A DNA stretch of 64,000 nucleotides from an uncultured Granulosicoccaceae bacterium (lineage in GTDB: Bacteria; Pseudomonadota; Gammaproteobacteria; Granulosicoccales; Granulosicoccaceae), in the NCBI GenBank assembly GCA_937922675.1, contig CALAJN010000014.1, positions 248,001 to 312,000 on the forward strand, in the 5' to 3' direction. Made by a program: the position numbers and the translations under genes. Below, in pieces: positions 16,370 through 25,621 of the stretch. How positions within the stretch are numbered: position 1 is the stretch's first letter; each line of letters starts with the position of its first letter. Below the pieces are notes generated by a model. The model was not told where the DNA came from, ran no database searches, and was given only the letters and a program-made list of their open reading frames with translations.

Positions 16370-19300
16370 CTACTTTGCGTGCCAGTAAATCCTTGAGAGC
16401 TGTGTCTCGACCTCATTCACGGGTTCCAGTCCGACGTAGATCTGTGTTCTTTCGCCTCCCTGTGGAAAGACAATAACCGGACTTGCAAGTATGCCTGCCG
16501 TAGGCATGTTCTTATAGCGTGATTGATTCGTGTCCGGACTGTCGATGTCGGCAAGTGCGCCGGTAGGTACAGCTGAACGAATGTCCAGCTGATAGTAGCG
16601 ACCGATATGCTCTACATTACAGGCGAGCGCACCTACCGCTTCCACAGGTTCAAACGTTGTCGCCAGCAAGTTGCCTTCAAAGGTCACCAGACGAGACAGA
16701 GATTTCTCGCCCGGTGCCAAATCAAGATACCAACCTTGCGCCGCAGCGAGTTCTGCCCGTGCATTGGCAGCTACAGTTTCATCAGTAGATTCAACCAGAT
16801 TATCGGTCACATTGTAGAGTTCGTCAGGTTGGATCAAGTCTACAGATCCAGGTAGATTGTTATATCCGTTGGAATCCTTTAGTACCCACAACCTGTTTTC
16901 TGAAGTGCTATTCATCGGGTCAGTGCGATCACCCGATCCGAGCGCTACGTATAGAAAATCATCAGCAGTATTGGTGCTAAGAGAAATGCTGGGTGAATAG
17001 AAGAAGGGCTGATGGCTACCGTTTGAAAGAGTAGCGATACGCGAGACTGAGTAGTCACTGTCTTTTCGCATATCGTTGAAATCAACACGCCAGACCTGTC
17101 CTCCCAGATCCCCCACATAGAGACGATCAGCGAACCCATCTCCGTTGCTGTCTATGACAGTTGGGTCAGCAGCGATGGCATATTGCATGTTGGCATCATT
17201 GCGCTCATCTGCTGTCCACACCAGGTTTCCATCGATATCGACGACATACAGGGCGTTGCCCTGTTTGGCAGGCGTCGGTACTGTGGTGTTATCTAGTGTA
17301 TTTGAGTCATAACCACCTGAGAACACCAGAAAATATTCATCAGTGGTTCCGCTGCGGCCTTGAACCAGCGCCATCTTGGACCACGTCTCGCCCAATGATT
17401 CAAAGCCTGTGGTTGTTGGGTCAATGGTCCATTCCAAAGACGGCTTTTCATAGTCAGTGACATCTAGGGCGTAGTAGCTATCGCCGCCGCGGCGCATACC
17501 GATGACCAACAATAGTCTGTCGTTGCCGTTTACTACGCCATCACCGTTGTCGTCGGTATGGACGCGCGTGATACCACCGTCAAGACCATAGATATGATCA
17601 TAAGTGCTTGCGTTGTTCATCAATGCTGGCAGGTTTTTGAGCAAGCGCTCTGGCATAAACGCAAAAATCTCCTCACCACCCGAGATATCGGGCGTACCCG
17701 TGGCACTGACCGGTTTGCTCGCGTCTATAGCGTGCAGAAATCCCTGATTGGTCATCGTATAGAGGACGCGACGATCTCCATAGTCAACCGTCACGGGCTT
17801 GGAGTGCAAAGAGTCACCCATGGACGCTGTTTGAATCCAGTCGAGCGCTATCGCTGTCTGTGCAGAGCCAGCAGGCAAGCCAAGGTGAGCATCAGTGATG
17901 CTTGTATTGTCGTTGGAGAGACGACTTTCTGTGCCTTTGGAAAGTTCTCGACTACCACCGGTGTAGGCAAGGGCGGTATATAGGTTACGTTCAGTTGCTG
18001 GCTCACTCAATTGCTCGGATGCACCACCTTCGTTGACTTTGTTTCCATCGATCGTGCTTGACCAGAAGCTTTGGATGTCGTCAGCGAAGGCAGTACCTCC
18101 TTCGTTAGCGACATCGTTTCCGTTTAAGTCCTCAAGTCCATTAGCGGTCAGGAAATAGCCCTTGGTGTTGCCATCCCATGCAGCACCTGCACTGGGTTTG
18201 AACAAACTGAAATACGCGCGATCAGCGTGCGAAAAGCTAGCGCGATCAACATCTATCGAAAGTTCGGTGAAGGTTTCACTGTCATCCTTGATAGATTCAA
18301 CCAGCTCGCTGAACGCAGCGGTTAGTTCCTCAATATCGTTCGCAGTGCGGTTAAAGCCGCCTCCCGCTGTGGCGATGCGCTCAAGATATGCCTCTGCGTC
18401 ATCGCTTGCAGCAAAGCCAACGGTGTAGGTCTTGACGGTACTTTCCGGAATTTCCGGGACTTGAGGGTTGTTGGCCAGAATAGCCGCAATCTCGGGTCCA
18501 CAGTTGCCCTGATTGGTGGTGCCTCGGGTGTTGGCAAAGACGCTCCCGGACAGATCCTCACAGTCGGAGATATCTCCTTCGAGGACCTCGCTCAGAGCCT
18601 CGGTTTCTCGAATCCTGGTGGGCACTCCATCGGAGACGAGAACGATGGCATTGACCGCACACTGCCCTGTGATAGGGGACACATAGTTGGCGCCCTCCCA
18701 TAGATCACTTGATTGAAACTCGCACTGGCGTACAAGGACGTAGCGGCGGCCTGTTCCGTCCTCTGGAAAATTATTGCCACGCACGAGCCTGCATGTGTTG
18801 ATGCGATCAGCCTCAAAGGGCTGGCAGTTGTTTACTGTGCCGCCGTAGGGTGTGTAGTCATAGCAGTAACTGAATTGCTCACCGAGGGGTTGGTTGCGCT
18901 TGAATGCCTCTTTTGGCTGGTATGAGCTCGGTATGGCTGCCAGGGCATTACCTCCTGTGTAGCGCTGGGTAACAGGGTCCCAGACGTCAGGCTCGTTTCT
19001 TTCAGACCACAAGGGAGAAATGTCGCCGTTTGCGACGCGACCACCGCGAAAGTACAAGGCGGCCTCTGCAAGCGCGTTTACGGTAGCGGTTGATCCTGAT
19101 GCCGGGATTCTATCCAGCTGGCTGGCGATGACGTCCCTGTTGGTTATGCCCGGGCCTATGGCAGGGTCAAGATCGCTGGCATCACCCAGAGGGTCTGATA
19201 TTGGCCATCGAACACCCGATGGCCAGAGACCGTATGTTGAGCCAATGCCTGCGTTGATATCCTCTTCGTTTTCCTCGAGTACATCCAGCACCGCGCGCTT

Positions 19301-19555
19301 GAGGATCGTGAGCCTTGAGTCTTTGCCTCGTGCCGGCGGCAGCTTGCCATTGACGTCACGATTCATGCTGCCCGAATAATCCAGCACAAACAGAATGTTA
19401 GGCTTCTGTTGGGCCTCGATGCGAGCACGATAAACGTCCAGATCATCGGCGCTTGCTGGTACCGCAACGGCGGAAGTGGCAAGAGCTGCGAACAGAGCGA
19501 CGCTTAGTGAGCCTCCTGTTCCGGCATTGGTGCAACGTGTAACAATCGAGTTCAT
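16370..19555 (-). CDS. pilY1: PilY1-like type IV pilus tip adhesin
   Basis: Exported protein of about 1,061 residues that caps and primes type IV pili and mediates surface sensing. The signal sequence runs to PASA near residue 36. A von Willebrand A domain follows, with the MIDAS motif DYSGS at residues 59-63. The C-terminal half is a PilC/PilY beta-propeller (LLLVIGMRRGGDSYYALDVTD, MALVQGR, YVGDLGGQVWRVDF) with calcium loops DDNGDGVVNGND and DSNGDGFAD. The ribosome site GGAGGAG (19569-19575) is 13 bases from ATG 19555 but 7 and 4 bases from two in-frame TTG codons (19561, 19564), so the start is not certain. The minor pilin genes that usually accompany pilY1 are missing; its partner here is pilU. 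Confidence 0.92.
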   Translation of the reverse strand: MNSIVTRCTNAGTGGSLSVALFAALATSAVAVPASADDLDVYRARIEAQQKPNILFVLDYSGSMNRDVNGKLPPARGKDSRLTILKRAVLDVLEENEEDINAGIGSTYGLWPSGVRWPISDPLGDASDLDPAIGPGITNRDVIASQLDRIPASGSTATVNALAEAALYFRGGRVANGDISPLWSERNEPDVWDPVTQRYTGGNALAAIPSSYQPKEAFKRNQPLGEQFSYCYDYTPYGGTVNNCQPFEADRINTCRLVRGNNFPEDGTGRRYVLVRQCEFQSSDLWEGANYVSPITGQCAVNAIVLVSDGVPTRIRETEALSEVLEGDISDCEDLSGSVFANTRGTTNQGNCGPEIAAILANNPQVPEIPESTVKTYTVGFAASDDAEAYLERIATAGGGFNRTANDIEELTAAFSELVESIKDDSETFTELSIDVDRASFSHADRAYFSLFKPSAGAAWDGNTKGYFLTANGLEDLNGNDVANEGGTAFADDIQSFWSSTIDGNKVNEGGASEQLSEPATERNLYTALAYTGGSRELSKGTESRLSNDNTSITDAHLGLPAGSAQTAIALDWIQTASMGDSLHSKPVTVDYGDRRVLYTMTNQGFLHAIDASKPVSATGTPDISGGEEIFAFMPERLLKNLPALMNNASTYDHIYGLDGGITRVHTDDNGDGVVNGNDRLLLVIGMRRGGDSYYALDVTDYEKPSLEWTIDPTTTGFESLGETWSKMALVQGRSGTTDEYFLVFSGGYDSNTLDNTTVPTPAKQGNALYVVDIDGNLVWTADERNDANMQYAIAADPTVIDSNGDGFADRLYVGDLGGQVWRVDFNDMRKDSDYSVSRIATLSNGSHQPFFYSPSISLSTNTADDFLYVALGSGDRTDPMNSTSENRLWVLKDSNGYNNLPGSVDLIQPDELYNVTDNLVESTDETVAANARAELAAAQGWYLDLAPGEKSLSRLVTFEGNLLATTFEPVEAVGALACNVEHIGRYYQLDIRSAVPTGALADIDSPDTNQSRYKNMPTAGILASPVIVFPQGGERTQIYVGLEPVNEVETQLSRIYWHAK

Positions 19556-19699
19556 GGGCAACAATTGGCTCCTCCAACCGGAGAATGGGAATAGGCGAGG
19601 GCGAGGCCTATCCGGAGATCATGTACACAGCTCCTCAGAGGGCATAGCGGCAAGTAGATTGCGTAACTTGAATTCGAAGGTGTGGGAGAGTCTCGTCAA

Positions 19700-21088
19700 G
19701 TGATCAGGAGCGTATACAACCACCTTTTTGCGCCAGTGGACGCAGCTTTTCTAGCTGTATTCCGGATCATGTTTGGTGCCACCCTCCTGTTTGAGGCAAT
19801 CAACTACGGCGTCTTCCTGTGTCTCGACTGTCTGTATCGAGAGCCTGATTTTCTGTTCAAGTACCACCACTTCGAGTGGGTAGGCGTACTGCCAGGGCCA
19901 GGCCTTGAACTGGTGTTTGTGGCGATGGGCGTCGCGGCTCTGGGAGTCATGCTCGGCTACTTTTACAGGCTCAGCGCTCTTGTGCTGGTGATCAGCTTTG
20001 CCTATCTTTTCTTTCTGGATCAGGCGTTGTATCTGAATCACTTCTACCTCGTCTTGCTCTTTGCCACGATCCTTGTTTTCTTGCCCGCCAACCGATTGTG
20101 GTCTATCGATGCGCGGCGTCGGCCGGCCCTGAGGTCTGAAACTGTGCCAGCCTGGAGTCGCTGGTGGCTGGTTCTGCAGCTCGAAATAGTGCTCCTGTAT
20201 GCCGGCCTGGTGAAGTTGACACCGGACTGGTTGCAGCTTGAGCCCATGCGCCTGTGGATGAACTCACAAAGTCAACAGGCAGCTCCAGTATTTCAGTGGT
20301 TGACTCAAGACTGGGGTATCGCAGTGGCAAGTTATGGCGCAATCGCTTTGCACCTTCTGGGCGCCCCACTTTTATTGTTCAAACGCACCAGGCTCCTTGT
20401 CTTTTGCGTTTATGCGGTTTTCCACCTGACCAACTCTTTGGTCTTCAATATCGGAATTTTTCCGTGGGTGACTATTGCAGCTACATTGGTGCTCTTCGAT
20501 CCGGGGTGGCCGCGTCAATTTCTGGCTTTTTTGCAGGCGCGAGGGCGAGCATTGCGATGGAGTCATCTAGCGGAGCCGCCTTGCTTGCCAGCGCAAACAG
20601 ATACGGGGAAGACAGCGACCCGATTTATCGTGCTGACTGTGATCGGTGTTTGGCTGTGTGTGCAAATAGCCGTACCACTACGACATTACTTTCGTCCTGG
20701 AAATGTAGCGTGGAATGAGGACGGGCATCGTTTCAGCTGGCGTATGAAGCTGCGTAGCAAGCGCGGCACAACACAGTTTTATGTCAAGTTTGATGATGGC
20801 AGTTTCATCGATATTGATTCAAGCGAGCATCTCACGCGAAAGCAGGAGAAGAAAATGTCCTGCATCCCGGATCTCATCTGGCAGTACGCCCAGTTCATCG
20901 AAGATGAGTACCGACGATCTCCGACCGATGATCCAGCCGTACACGTCATTTCACGATGCTCACTCAATACACGAGAAGCGGTGCCACTAGTGAGTGAGCT
21001 TGTGGACTTGACGAGTATCAGTAGAGCTGAGCCCACAAGCAATTGGGTGTTACCCAACACCAAGTCAATGCCACACAGGATTTTTTGA
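19700..21088 (+). CDS. HTTM-domain protein, vitamin K-dependent gamma-glutamyl carboxylase homologue
   Basis: Polytopic membrane protein of about 462 residues. From what I recall of human GGCX, several blocks align: GYFYRLSALVLVISFAYLFF, LNHFYLVLLFA, LPANRLWSID, LLYAGLVKLTPDWL, FHLTNSLVFNIGIFPWVTIA and HRFSWRMKLRSK. His114 and Lys172 (in the two blocks LNHFYL and GLVKL) are 58 residues apart, the same spacing as the essential His160 and Lys218 of GGCX. The C-terminal third is extracytoplasmic, resembling the start of the carboxylase lumenal domain, but stops much earlier. GTG 19700 is preceded by GGGAGAG; an upstream GTG at 19682 is possible. It is divergent from pilY1 across a 144-base promoter region. 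Family is likely; carboxylase, epoxidase or another function is unproven. Confidence 0.82.
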   Translation: MIRSVYNHLFAPVDAAFLAVFRIMFGATLLFEAINYGVFLCLDCLYREPDFLFKYHHFEWVGVLPGPGLELVFVAMGVAALGVMLGYFYRLSALVLVISFAYLFFLDQALYLNHFYLVLLFATILVFLPANRLWSIDARRRPALRSETVPAWSRWWLVLQLEIVLLYAGLVKLTPDWLQLEPMRLWMNSQSQQAAPVFQWLTQDWGIAVASYGAIALHLLGAPLLLFKRTRLLVFCVYAVFHLTNSLVFNIGIFPWVTIAATLVLFDPGWPRQFLAFLQARGRALRWSHLAEPPCLPAQTDTGKTATRFIVLTVIGVWLCVQIAVPLRHYFRPGNVAWNEDGHRFSWRMKLRSKRGTTQFYVKFDDGSFIDIDSSEHLTRKQEKKMSCIPDLIWQYAQFIEDEYRRSPTDDPAVHVISRCSLNTREAVPLVSELVDLTSISRAEPTSNWVLPNTKSMPHRIF

Positions 21089-21103
21089 TCGGATGCTGTC
21101 GAA

Positions 21104-21991
21104 GTGTTAGCGCTAGCCAGTCAGATCATAGGCATTCTGGCGCCGGGTTTTTTTCTTGCGATGATCGGACTTGTCTGGCAGCGACGCGGTTTGGCGTTCC
21201 CGCTGGATTTTGTGACCAGTCTGGTAATCAACGTGAGTATGCCGGCGTTACTTTTTCATACCTTGGTGCTTATCGAAACCCCCGTGACTTCTCTGGGTAA
21301 GATCGCGGTAGCTACAGTGGCTGTACATGTGGTGTTTGCACCATTAGCGATAGGTTTGCTGTTGAAGGCCGGCTCAGATTGGCGTTTGAGCGTCGCTCAC
21401 GTAGTGGGCAATACAGGAAATCTGGGGTTGCCTGTCTGCTATTTCGCGTTCGGTGACACGGGCCTTGCTTATGCGATGACTTTTTTTGCGGTTCAGTGCT
21501 TGCTGCTGTTTACCATTGGTGAGGCGGTGTATGCCGGGCGTATCAACCTTACTCGTGTGATTCGCTCTCCTATCCTGATTTCGATCGTACTGGCGTTTTT
21601 CGCTCGGAGTCTTGAGGTTAACTTGCCGGTGTTTGCCCAGGAGACGCTCGTGCTGCTTGGGCAGATCGCCATTCCCTTGATGCTGATTACGCTGGGTGTC
21701 AGTCTAGGCTCGATGCGCGCAGCTTCCCTTCCATCAACAGTAGTATGGTCTGTAGTTCGTACTGGAGTTGCAATATGCGTAGGTTTTGGTGTAGCTCATG
21801 TGCTGGCGCTTGAAGGTGCGGCACGGGGCGTTGTAGTCATCGAGACCGTCGTACCGGTGGCGGTGTTCAACTTCCTACTTGCTGTCAAACATTCTCGCGA
21901 CAGTGAGACAGTGGCAGGCCTTGTCCTTGTGACGCACCTGGGCGCAATAGTCTATCTGCCCATTGTGTTGGGTATCCTGTTAGCGACCTAG
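21104..21991 (+). CDS. AEC family transporter
   Basis: Inner-membrane carrier of 295 residues in the auxin efflux carrier family (bile/arsenite/riboflavin transporter superfamily). It has ten hydrophobic segments in two halves, and the crossover motifs are seen as GNTGNLGLPVCYFAFGDTGLAYAM near residue 110 and IPLMLITLGVSLGSM near 205. Bacterial members commonly carry malate or malonate, but some are uncharacterised. The start is GTG at 21104, 15 bases after the carboxylase-like gene, so the two may be co-transcribed. Confidence 0.88.
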   Translation: MLALASQIIGILAPGFFLAMIGLVWQRRGLAFPLDFVTSLVINVSMPALLFHTLVLIETPVTSLGKIAVATVAVHVVFAPLAIGLLLKAGSDWRLSVAHVVGNTGNLGLPVCYFAFGDTGLAYAMTFFAVQCLLLFTIGEAVYAGRINLTRVIRSPILISIVLAFFARSLEVNLPVFAQETLVLLGQIAIPLMLITLGVSLGSMRAASLPSTVVWSVVRTGVAICVGFGVAHVLALEGAARGVVVIETVVPVAVFNFLLAVKHSRDSETVAGLVLVTHLGAIVYLPIVLGILLAT

Positions 21992-22036
21992 CGTGTCGAT
22001 AGGCCGTGTCTGTGGCATTGAGCTCACAATAATCGG

Positions 22037-22516
22037 TTAGTCAGCTGCAGCAGCGATTTCTGGTGTCATGAGCTGCCCATCGGGAGCAATGACGCCCGCC
22101 TTCAGAATCACATTGCCATAGGGGCGTCGCTCGAGTGTTCTGACAACAGCAAAGGAGGTCTTTACGTGCTCATAGAATGCAAAGCGCTCAAGAGCCTGCA
22201 TGGACCATGGCGCTCCTGGTATGTGTGCAAGAATTTTCTCGGCTTCTCGATGTACGGCGGGTGTGCCTGCCGGTGAGGCCATCACATGGACGGAATGATC
22301 ATCAAAAGTGTCCAGTGGGAGCAGAGTGAGAATGTCGGTCATGGCCTCAGGCAGGTTTCTGCCTGCAAGCTCGATAGGTTTGCCGTAGCAGGTGCTGTGG
22401 GCATCGGAGAATGCGGGGTAGTTTGAGTCTACCAAGGCGATCTCATCGCCGTGCCCCATGCACGCGAGCACGTGGAGTAGCTCAGCGGGCAAAGCGGGTG
22501 GGATATGGAATAGCAT
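22037..22516 (-). CDS. RbsD/FucU family sugar mutarotase
   Basis: Small cytoplasmic protein of 159 residues. The N-terminus MLFHIPPALPAELLHVLACMGHGDEIALVDSNYPA has the family pattern, with the catalytic His of the GHGD motif; the C-terminal ERFAFYEHVKTSFAVVRTLERRPYGNVILKAGVI matches the ring-forming end of FucU. These enzymes equilibrate anomers of free sugars such as fucose or ribose. It is last of four genes starting with gluconokinase (33 bases after gnd), so here it may act on a hexose or sugar acid feeding that pathway. Confidence 0.88.
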   Translation of the reverse strand: MLFHIPPALPAELLHVLACMGHGDEIALVDSNYPAFSDAHSTCYGKPIELAGRNLPEAMTDILTLLPLDTFDDHSVHVMASPAGTPAVHREAEKILAHIPGAPWSMQALERFAFYEHVKTSFAVVRTLERRPYGNVILKAGVIAPDGQLMTPEIAAAAD

Positions 22517-22549
22517 GGTGTGGGTGTGCTCCGCTAGACGTAGGGCGGA

Positions 22550-24010
22550 TCAGGCCTCATAGCTGCTGCTGGATACACCACCGCCAGACCCAGTCCAGTC
22601 TGTGTGGTGCCAAGTGTCTGATCCATCGATGTGCTGCCAGGTGTGGGCACCGAAGTAGTCGCGATGTGCCTGAATCATGTTGGCGGGTAGTCGCGTGCTT
22701 CGGTATCCATCATAGAAGGCGAGGGCTGCAGAGGTAGCAGGCATTGGCAGGCCCTGTACAACGCCGGCGGCCACCACGCGTCTCCAACTATCCTGAGCAC
22801 TGGCAACGCGGTCCCGAAACCAATCATCGAGCAATAGATTGGCAAGCTCCGGGTTGCGATCAAACGCGGCCTTGATGTCGTCCAGAAAAGCCGAGCGAAT
22901 GATGCAACCACCTCGCCACATCTGTGCGATACCGCCATAGTTCAAGGACCAGCCGTATTCGTTGGCCGCTTCACGCATCAGCATATAACCTTGTGCATAG
23001 GACACGATCTTGGCTGCGAACAGTGCTTCGCCAAGCGCTGAAATCCAGTTGTCAGCAGTCAAGCGCTCTTCGGACGGCCCTGCCAGTATCTGACTGGCTG
23101 CTACCCGCTCGTCCTTCATCGAAGACAGTGCGCGAGCAAACACCGCTTCACCAATCAGGGTCAGAGGAACACCAAGCTCAAGTGCGTTGATGCCGGTCCA
23201 TTTGCCTGTGCCTTTTTGTCCTGCCTTGTCAAGAATGCGATCGATCACGGCGCCATCCTTGTCACGGAAGGCGAGTATCTCGGCGGTAATCTCGATCAGA
23301 TAACTGTCGAGTTCTCCTTTGTCCCAGTGGCTGAAGACATCGGCCATGGAGTCGTTGTCCATACCGAGCAGTGTCTGCATGAAATCATAGACCTCTGCAA
23401 TAAGCTGCATGTCGCCGTATTCAATGCCGTTGTGCACCATCTTGACAAAGTGACCGGCTCCAGCGTCCCCCACCCAATCACAGCAGGGTGTACCGTCACT
23501 GGTTTTTGCCGCAATGGATTGAAAAATGTCACGGACGAGTGGCCAGGCTTCATGGTGCCCACCGGGCATCATTGATGGGCCGTTGCGTGCACCTTCTTCA
23601 CCACCAGACACCCCGGTGCCAACAAAAAGTAGGCCCTCCGCAGCCAAGCGCTCTGCACGCCGGTTGGAGTCAGGGAAATGCGAGTTACCACCATCAATGA
23701 TCACATCGCCCTTGTCGAGCAATGGCACCAGAGAATCAATCACAGCATCTACCGCTTTGCCGGCTTGAACCATAAGCATCACTTTTCGCGGCGAGCTCAG
23801 GCTGGCGACAAGCTGTTCAACTGACTCCACGCCTGTGATGCTGCGTTGCTCAACACGACGCTCAACAAATATCTCGGTAGTTGACTGCGTTCTGTTCCAG
23901 CAAGCGACCTTGAATCCATGGTCTGCCATGTTCAGGATCAAGTTCTGGCCCATTACTGCAAGGCCGATGACGCCAATATCATGTTCGCCTTGTGAACTGT
24001 TTGATTCCAT
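22550..24010 (-). CDS. gnd: 6-Phosphogluconate dehydrogenase, decarboxylating
   Basis: Cytoplasmic enzyme of 486 residues, oxidising 6-phosphogluconate to ribulose 5-phosphate with release of CO2 and formation of NADPH. The Rossmann motif is GVIGLAVMGQNLILNMADHG near residue 12. The substrate-binding loop GVSGGEEGARNGPSMMPGG is near 132, and KMVHNGIEYGDMQ, which holds the catalytic lysine, is near 190. KGTGKWTGINALELGVP near 265 and RGGCIIRSAFL near 370 are also diagnostic. It starts six bases after the 2-hydroxyacid dehydrogenase and is clearly part of the gluconokinase operon, giving a complete gluconate to ribulose 5-phosphate route. Confidence 0.96.
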   Translation of the reverse strand: MESNSSQGEHDIGVIGLAVMGQNLILNMADHGFKVACWNRTQSTTEIFVERRVEQRSITGVESVEQLVASLSSPRKVMLMVQAGKAVDAVIDSLVPLLDKGDVIIDGGNSHFPDSNRRAERLAAEGLLFVGTGVSGGEEGARNGPSMMPGGHHEAWPLVRDIFQSIAAKTSDGTPCCDWVGDAGAGHFVKMVHNGIEYGDMQLIAEVYDFMQTLLGMDNDSMADVFSHWDKGELDSYLIEITAEILAFRDKDGAVIDRILDKAGQKGTGKWTGINALELGVPLTLIGEAVFARALSSMKDERVAASQILAGPSEERLTADNWISALGEALFAAKIVSYAQGYMLMREAANEYGWSLNYGGIAQMWRGGCIIRSAFLDDIKAAFDRNPELANLLLDDWFRDRVASAQDSWRRVVAAGVVQGLPMPATSAALAFYDGYRSTRLPANMIQAHRDYFGAHTWQHIDGSDTWHHTDWTGSGGGVSSSSYEA

Positions 24011-24016
24011 GTTGGT

Positions 24017-24961
24017 TCAGACCACCTGTGTCAAGAGCTCGCGCCCGTCAAAAAACGCTGCAAGATTATCCAGCATTAACCGTCCCATAGCCGTGCGTGT
24101 TTCGCGTGTGCCGCTAGCGTTATGTGGCTGCATGACGACGTTGTCCAGTTCGTAGAAGGCGGTAGGCACTTTGGGTTCTTCTGCAAATACATCAAGGCCG
24201 GCGCCCGCGATACTACTGGTCTGCAGGCGTTCAAGCAGCGCGTTCTCATCAACGAGTGTGCCGCGCGCAACATTGATCAGATATCCCTCGGCCCCCAGTG
24301 CATCAAGCACGGCGGCATTGACTGAGCCGACGGTATCGGCTGTGGCTGCCGCTGTGACAAAGAGAAAGTCGACCTCGCGGGCGAGTTGCTGCAAGGAGGG
24401 AACAAAACGATACACACTTCCTGTTTTTTCACGTCGATTGCAATAGGCAATGTTCATATCAAACCCGCTCAATCGCTGTGCGAGTGAGTCACCGATACTT
24501 CCCATGCCGTAAATACCGGCGCGTTTTCCTGTCATTCTGACGGTCAGCGGCATGGCGCCGTCGATGGGCCAGCGACCTTCGCGTACGTAAGAGTCAGCTG
24601 TGACCATCTTGCGGCAGGTGGCAAGTGCCAGCGCCACCGCCAGATCGGCAACATCATCGCTGAGAACGTCCGGCGTATTGCCCACCCGTATGTTTCTGGT
24701 CTTGCAGTAGTCAAGATCGACAGCGTCCACACCGACACCGAATACAGATACCACTCCCACATTGGGCAGTCGCTGCATGACCTCAGCCTGCGCACCTCGT
24801 CCGCCATCGGTGACGATACCGGTACAAGTGTCGGCAATCGAGTCGAGCAGGGCATCCGGGTCGTCAGATTCCCAGAATCGGTGGACTGTATAATTGCTGT
24901 CGAGCTCCGACATGGTGGCGGGAAGCAGAGGGCCCATCAGCAGAACGGTTTCAGACATCAA
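24017..24961 (-). CDS. D-isomer specific 2-hydroxyacid dehydrogenase
   Basis: NAD(P)-dependent reductase of 314 residues. The nucleotide motif is GIYGMGSIGDSLAQRLSGFDMNIAYCNRRE near residue 155, and the three catalytic residues are in place: Arg in INVARGTLVDE, Glu in VFAEEPKVP and His in VMQPHNASG. The CNRRE at the end of the Rossmann fold favours NADPH. Located between gluconokinase and 6-phosphogluconate dehydrogenase, it is a good candidate for 2-ketogluconate reductase (GhrB/TkrA type), which returns 2-ketogluconate to gluconate; glyoxylate or hydroxypyruvate reduction is an alternative. Its ATG overlaps the gluconokinase stop. Confidence 0.88.
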   Translation of the reverse strand: MMSETVLLMGPLLPATMSELDSNYTVHRFWESDDPDALLDSIADTCTGIVTDGGRGAQAEVMQRLPNVGVVSVFGVGVDAVDLDYCKTRNIRVGNTPDVLSDDVADLAVALALATCRKMVTADSYVREGRWPIDGAMPLTVRMTGKRAGIYGMGSIGDSLAQRLSGFDMNIAYCNRREKTGSVYRFVPSLQQLAREVDFLFVTAAATADTVGSVNAAVLDALGAEGYLINVARGTLVDENALLERLQTSSIAGAGLDVFAEEPKVPTAFYELDNVVMQPHNASGTRETRTAMGRLMLDNLAAFFDGRELLTQVV

Positions 24962-25515
24962 TGCGTGCTCGGTTTGTGTGTAGTGTTCTTGTGAGTAGAG
25001 TTACTGAGAAAGGGCTGTAGAGCCAAGGCTGCGCTTGTGGCGATCTGTTCAGGCCCGGGCTCAATGCTGACGGTGTAGACATCCGGTTCCTGAGCCGGGT
25101 GTTCAAGTGTATTAAATTGACTGTCCAACAGGGACTCCGGCATGAAATGTCCGGTGCGTTGATGCATGCGGCCAGCTATCAGCTCACGACTCCCTTCAAG
25201 AAACACAAATGCCAGATCATTTGATCCACGCAGAATATCCCGATAAGCCCTTTTGAGCGCTGAACACGCGGTGACGTTGATACCGTGTTGCTCGGCCCTG
25301 CGAGCGCACTCGTCACGGACCGCTACCAGCCACGGTCTGCGATCTCGATCATCAAGTGGTTCGCCACGGCGCATCTTTTCAATGTTTGAGGGTGGGTGCA
25401 GCGAGTCGCCGTCCAAAAAATCCGCCTGCAACTGTGTCGCCAGGTGTTGGGCGATTGTCGATTTGCCGCAGCCGCTGACACCCATCACGATAATGATCTG
25501 GCCTGGTGACTCCAT
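24958..25515 (-). CDS. gntK: Gluconokinase
   Basis: P-loop kinase of 185 residues phosphorylating gluconate to 6-phosphogluconate. The Walker A motif is GVSGCGKST near residue 13, followed by the substrate segment DFLDGDSLHPPSNIEKMRRGEPLDDRDRRPWL, which is diagnostic of the GntK family, then CSALKRAYRDILRG and HFMPESLLDSQFNTLE. It is the first gene of the operon and is divergent from the gluconolactonase. A LacI-type palindrome lies in the shared promoter region. Confidence 0.95.
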   Translation of the reverse strand: MESPGQIIIVMGVSGCGKSTIAQHLATQLQADFLDGDSLHPPSNIEKMRRGEPLDDRDRRPWLVAVRDECARRAEQHGINVTACSALKRAYRDILRGSNDLAFVFLEGSRELIAGRMHQRTGHFMPESLLDSQFNTLEHPAQEPDVYTVSIEPGPEQIATSAALALQPFLSNSTHKNTTHKPSTH

Positions 25516-25578
25516 GTAGACTCCTGCTGATCGTCAAGCTGTGTGTTGCCACGCAAGTCTAAAGGAAACAGCACAAGC

Positions 25579-25592
25579 TGATAACGTTAACA
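25579..25592. promoter_or_regulatory. LacI/GntR-type operator candidate
   Basis: TGATAACGTTAACA is a 14-base near-perfect palindrome with central CG (half sites TGATAAC and TGTTAAC), the shape bound by LacI-family repressors including gluconate repressors. It is centred in the 106-base divergent region between gluconokinase and gluconolactonase, so one repressor could control both directions. No regulator gene is in the window. Confidence 0.5.
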
Positions 25593-25621
25593 TCACACCA
25601 ATCTTCAATGATTTTTTTTGC

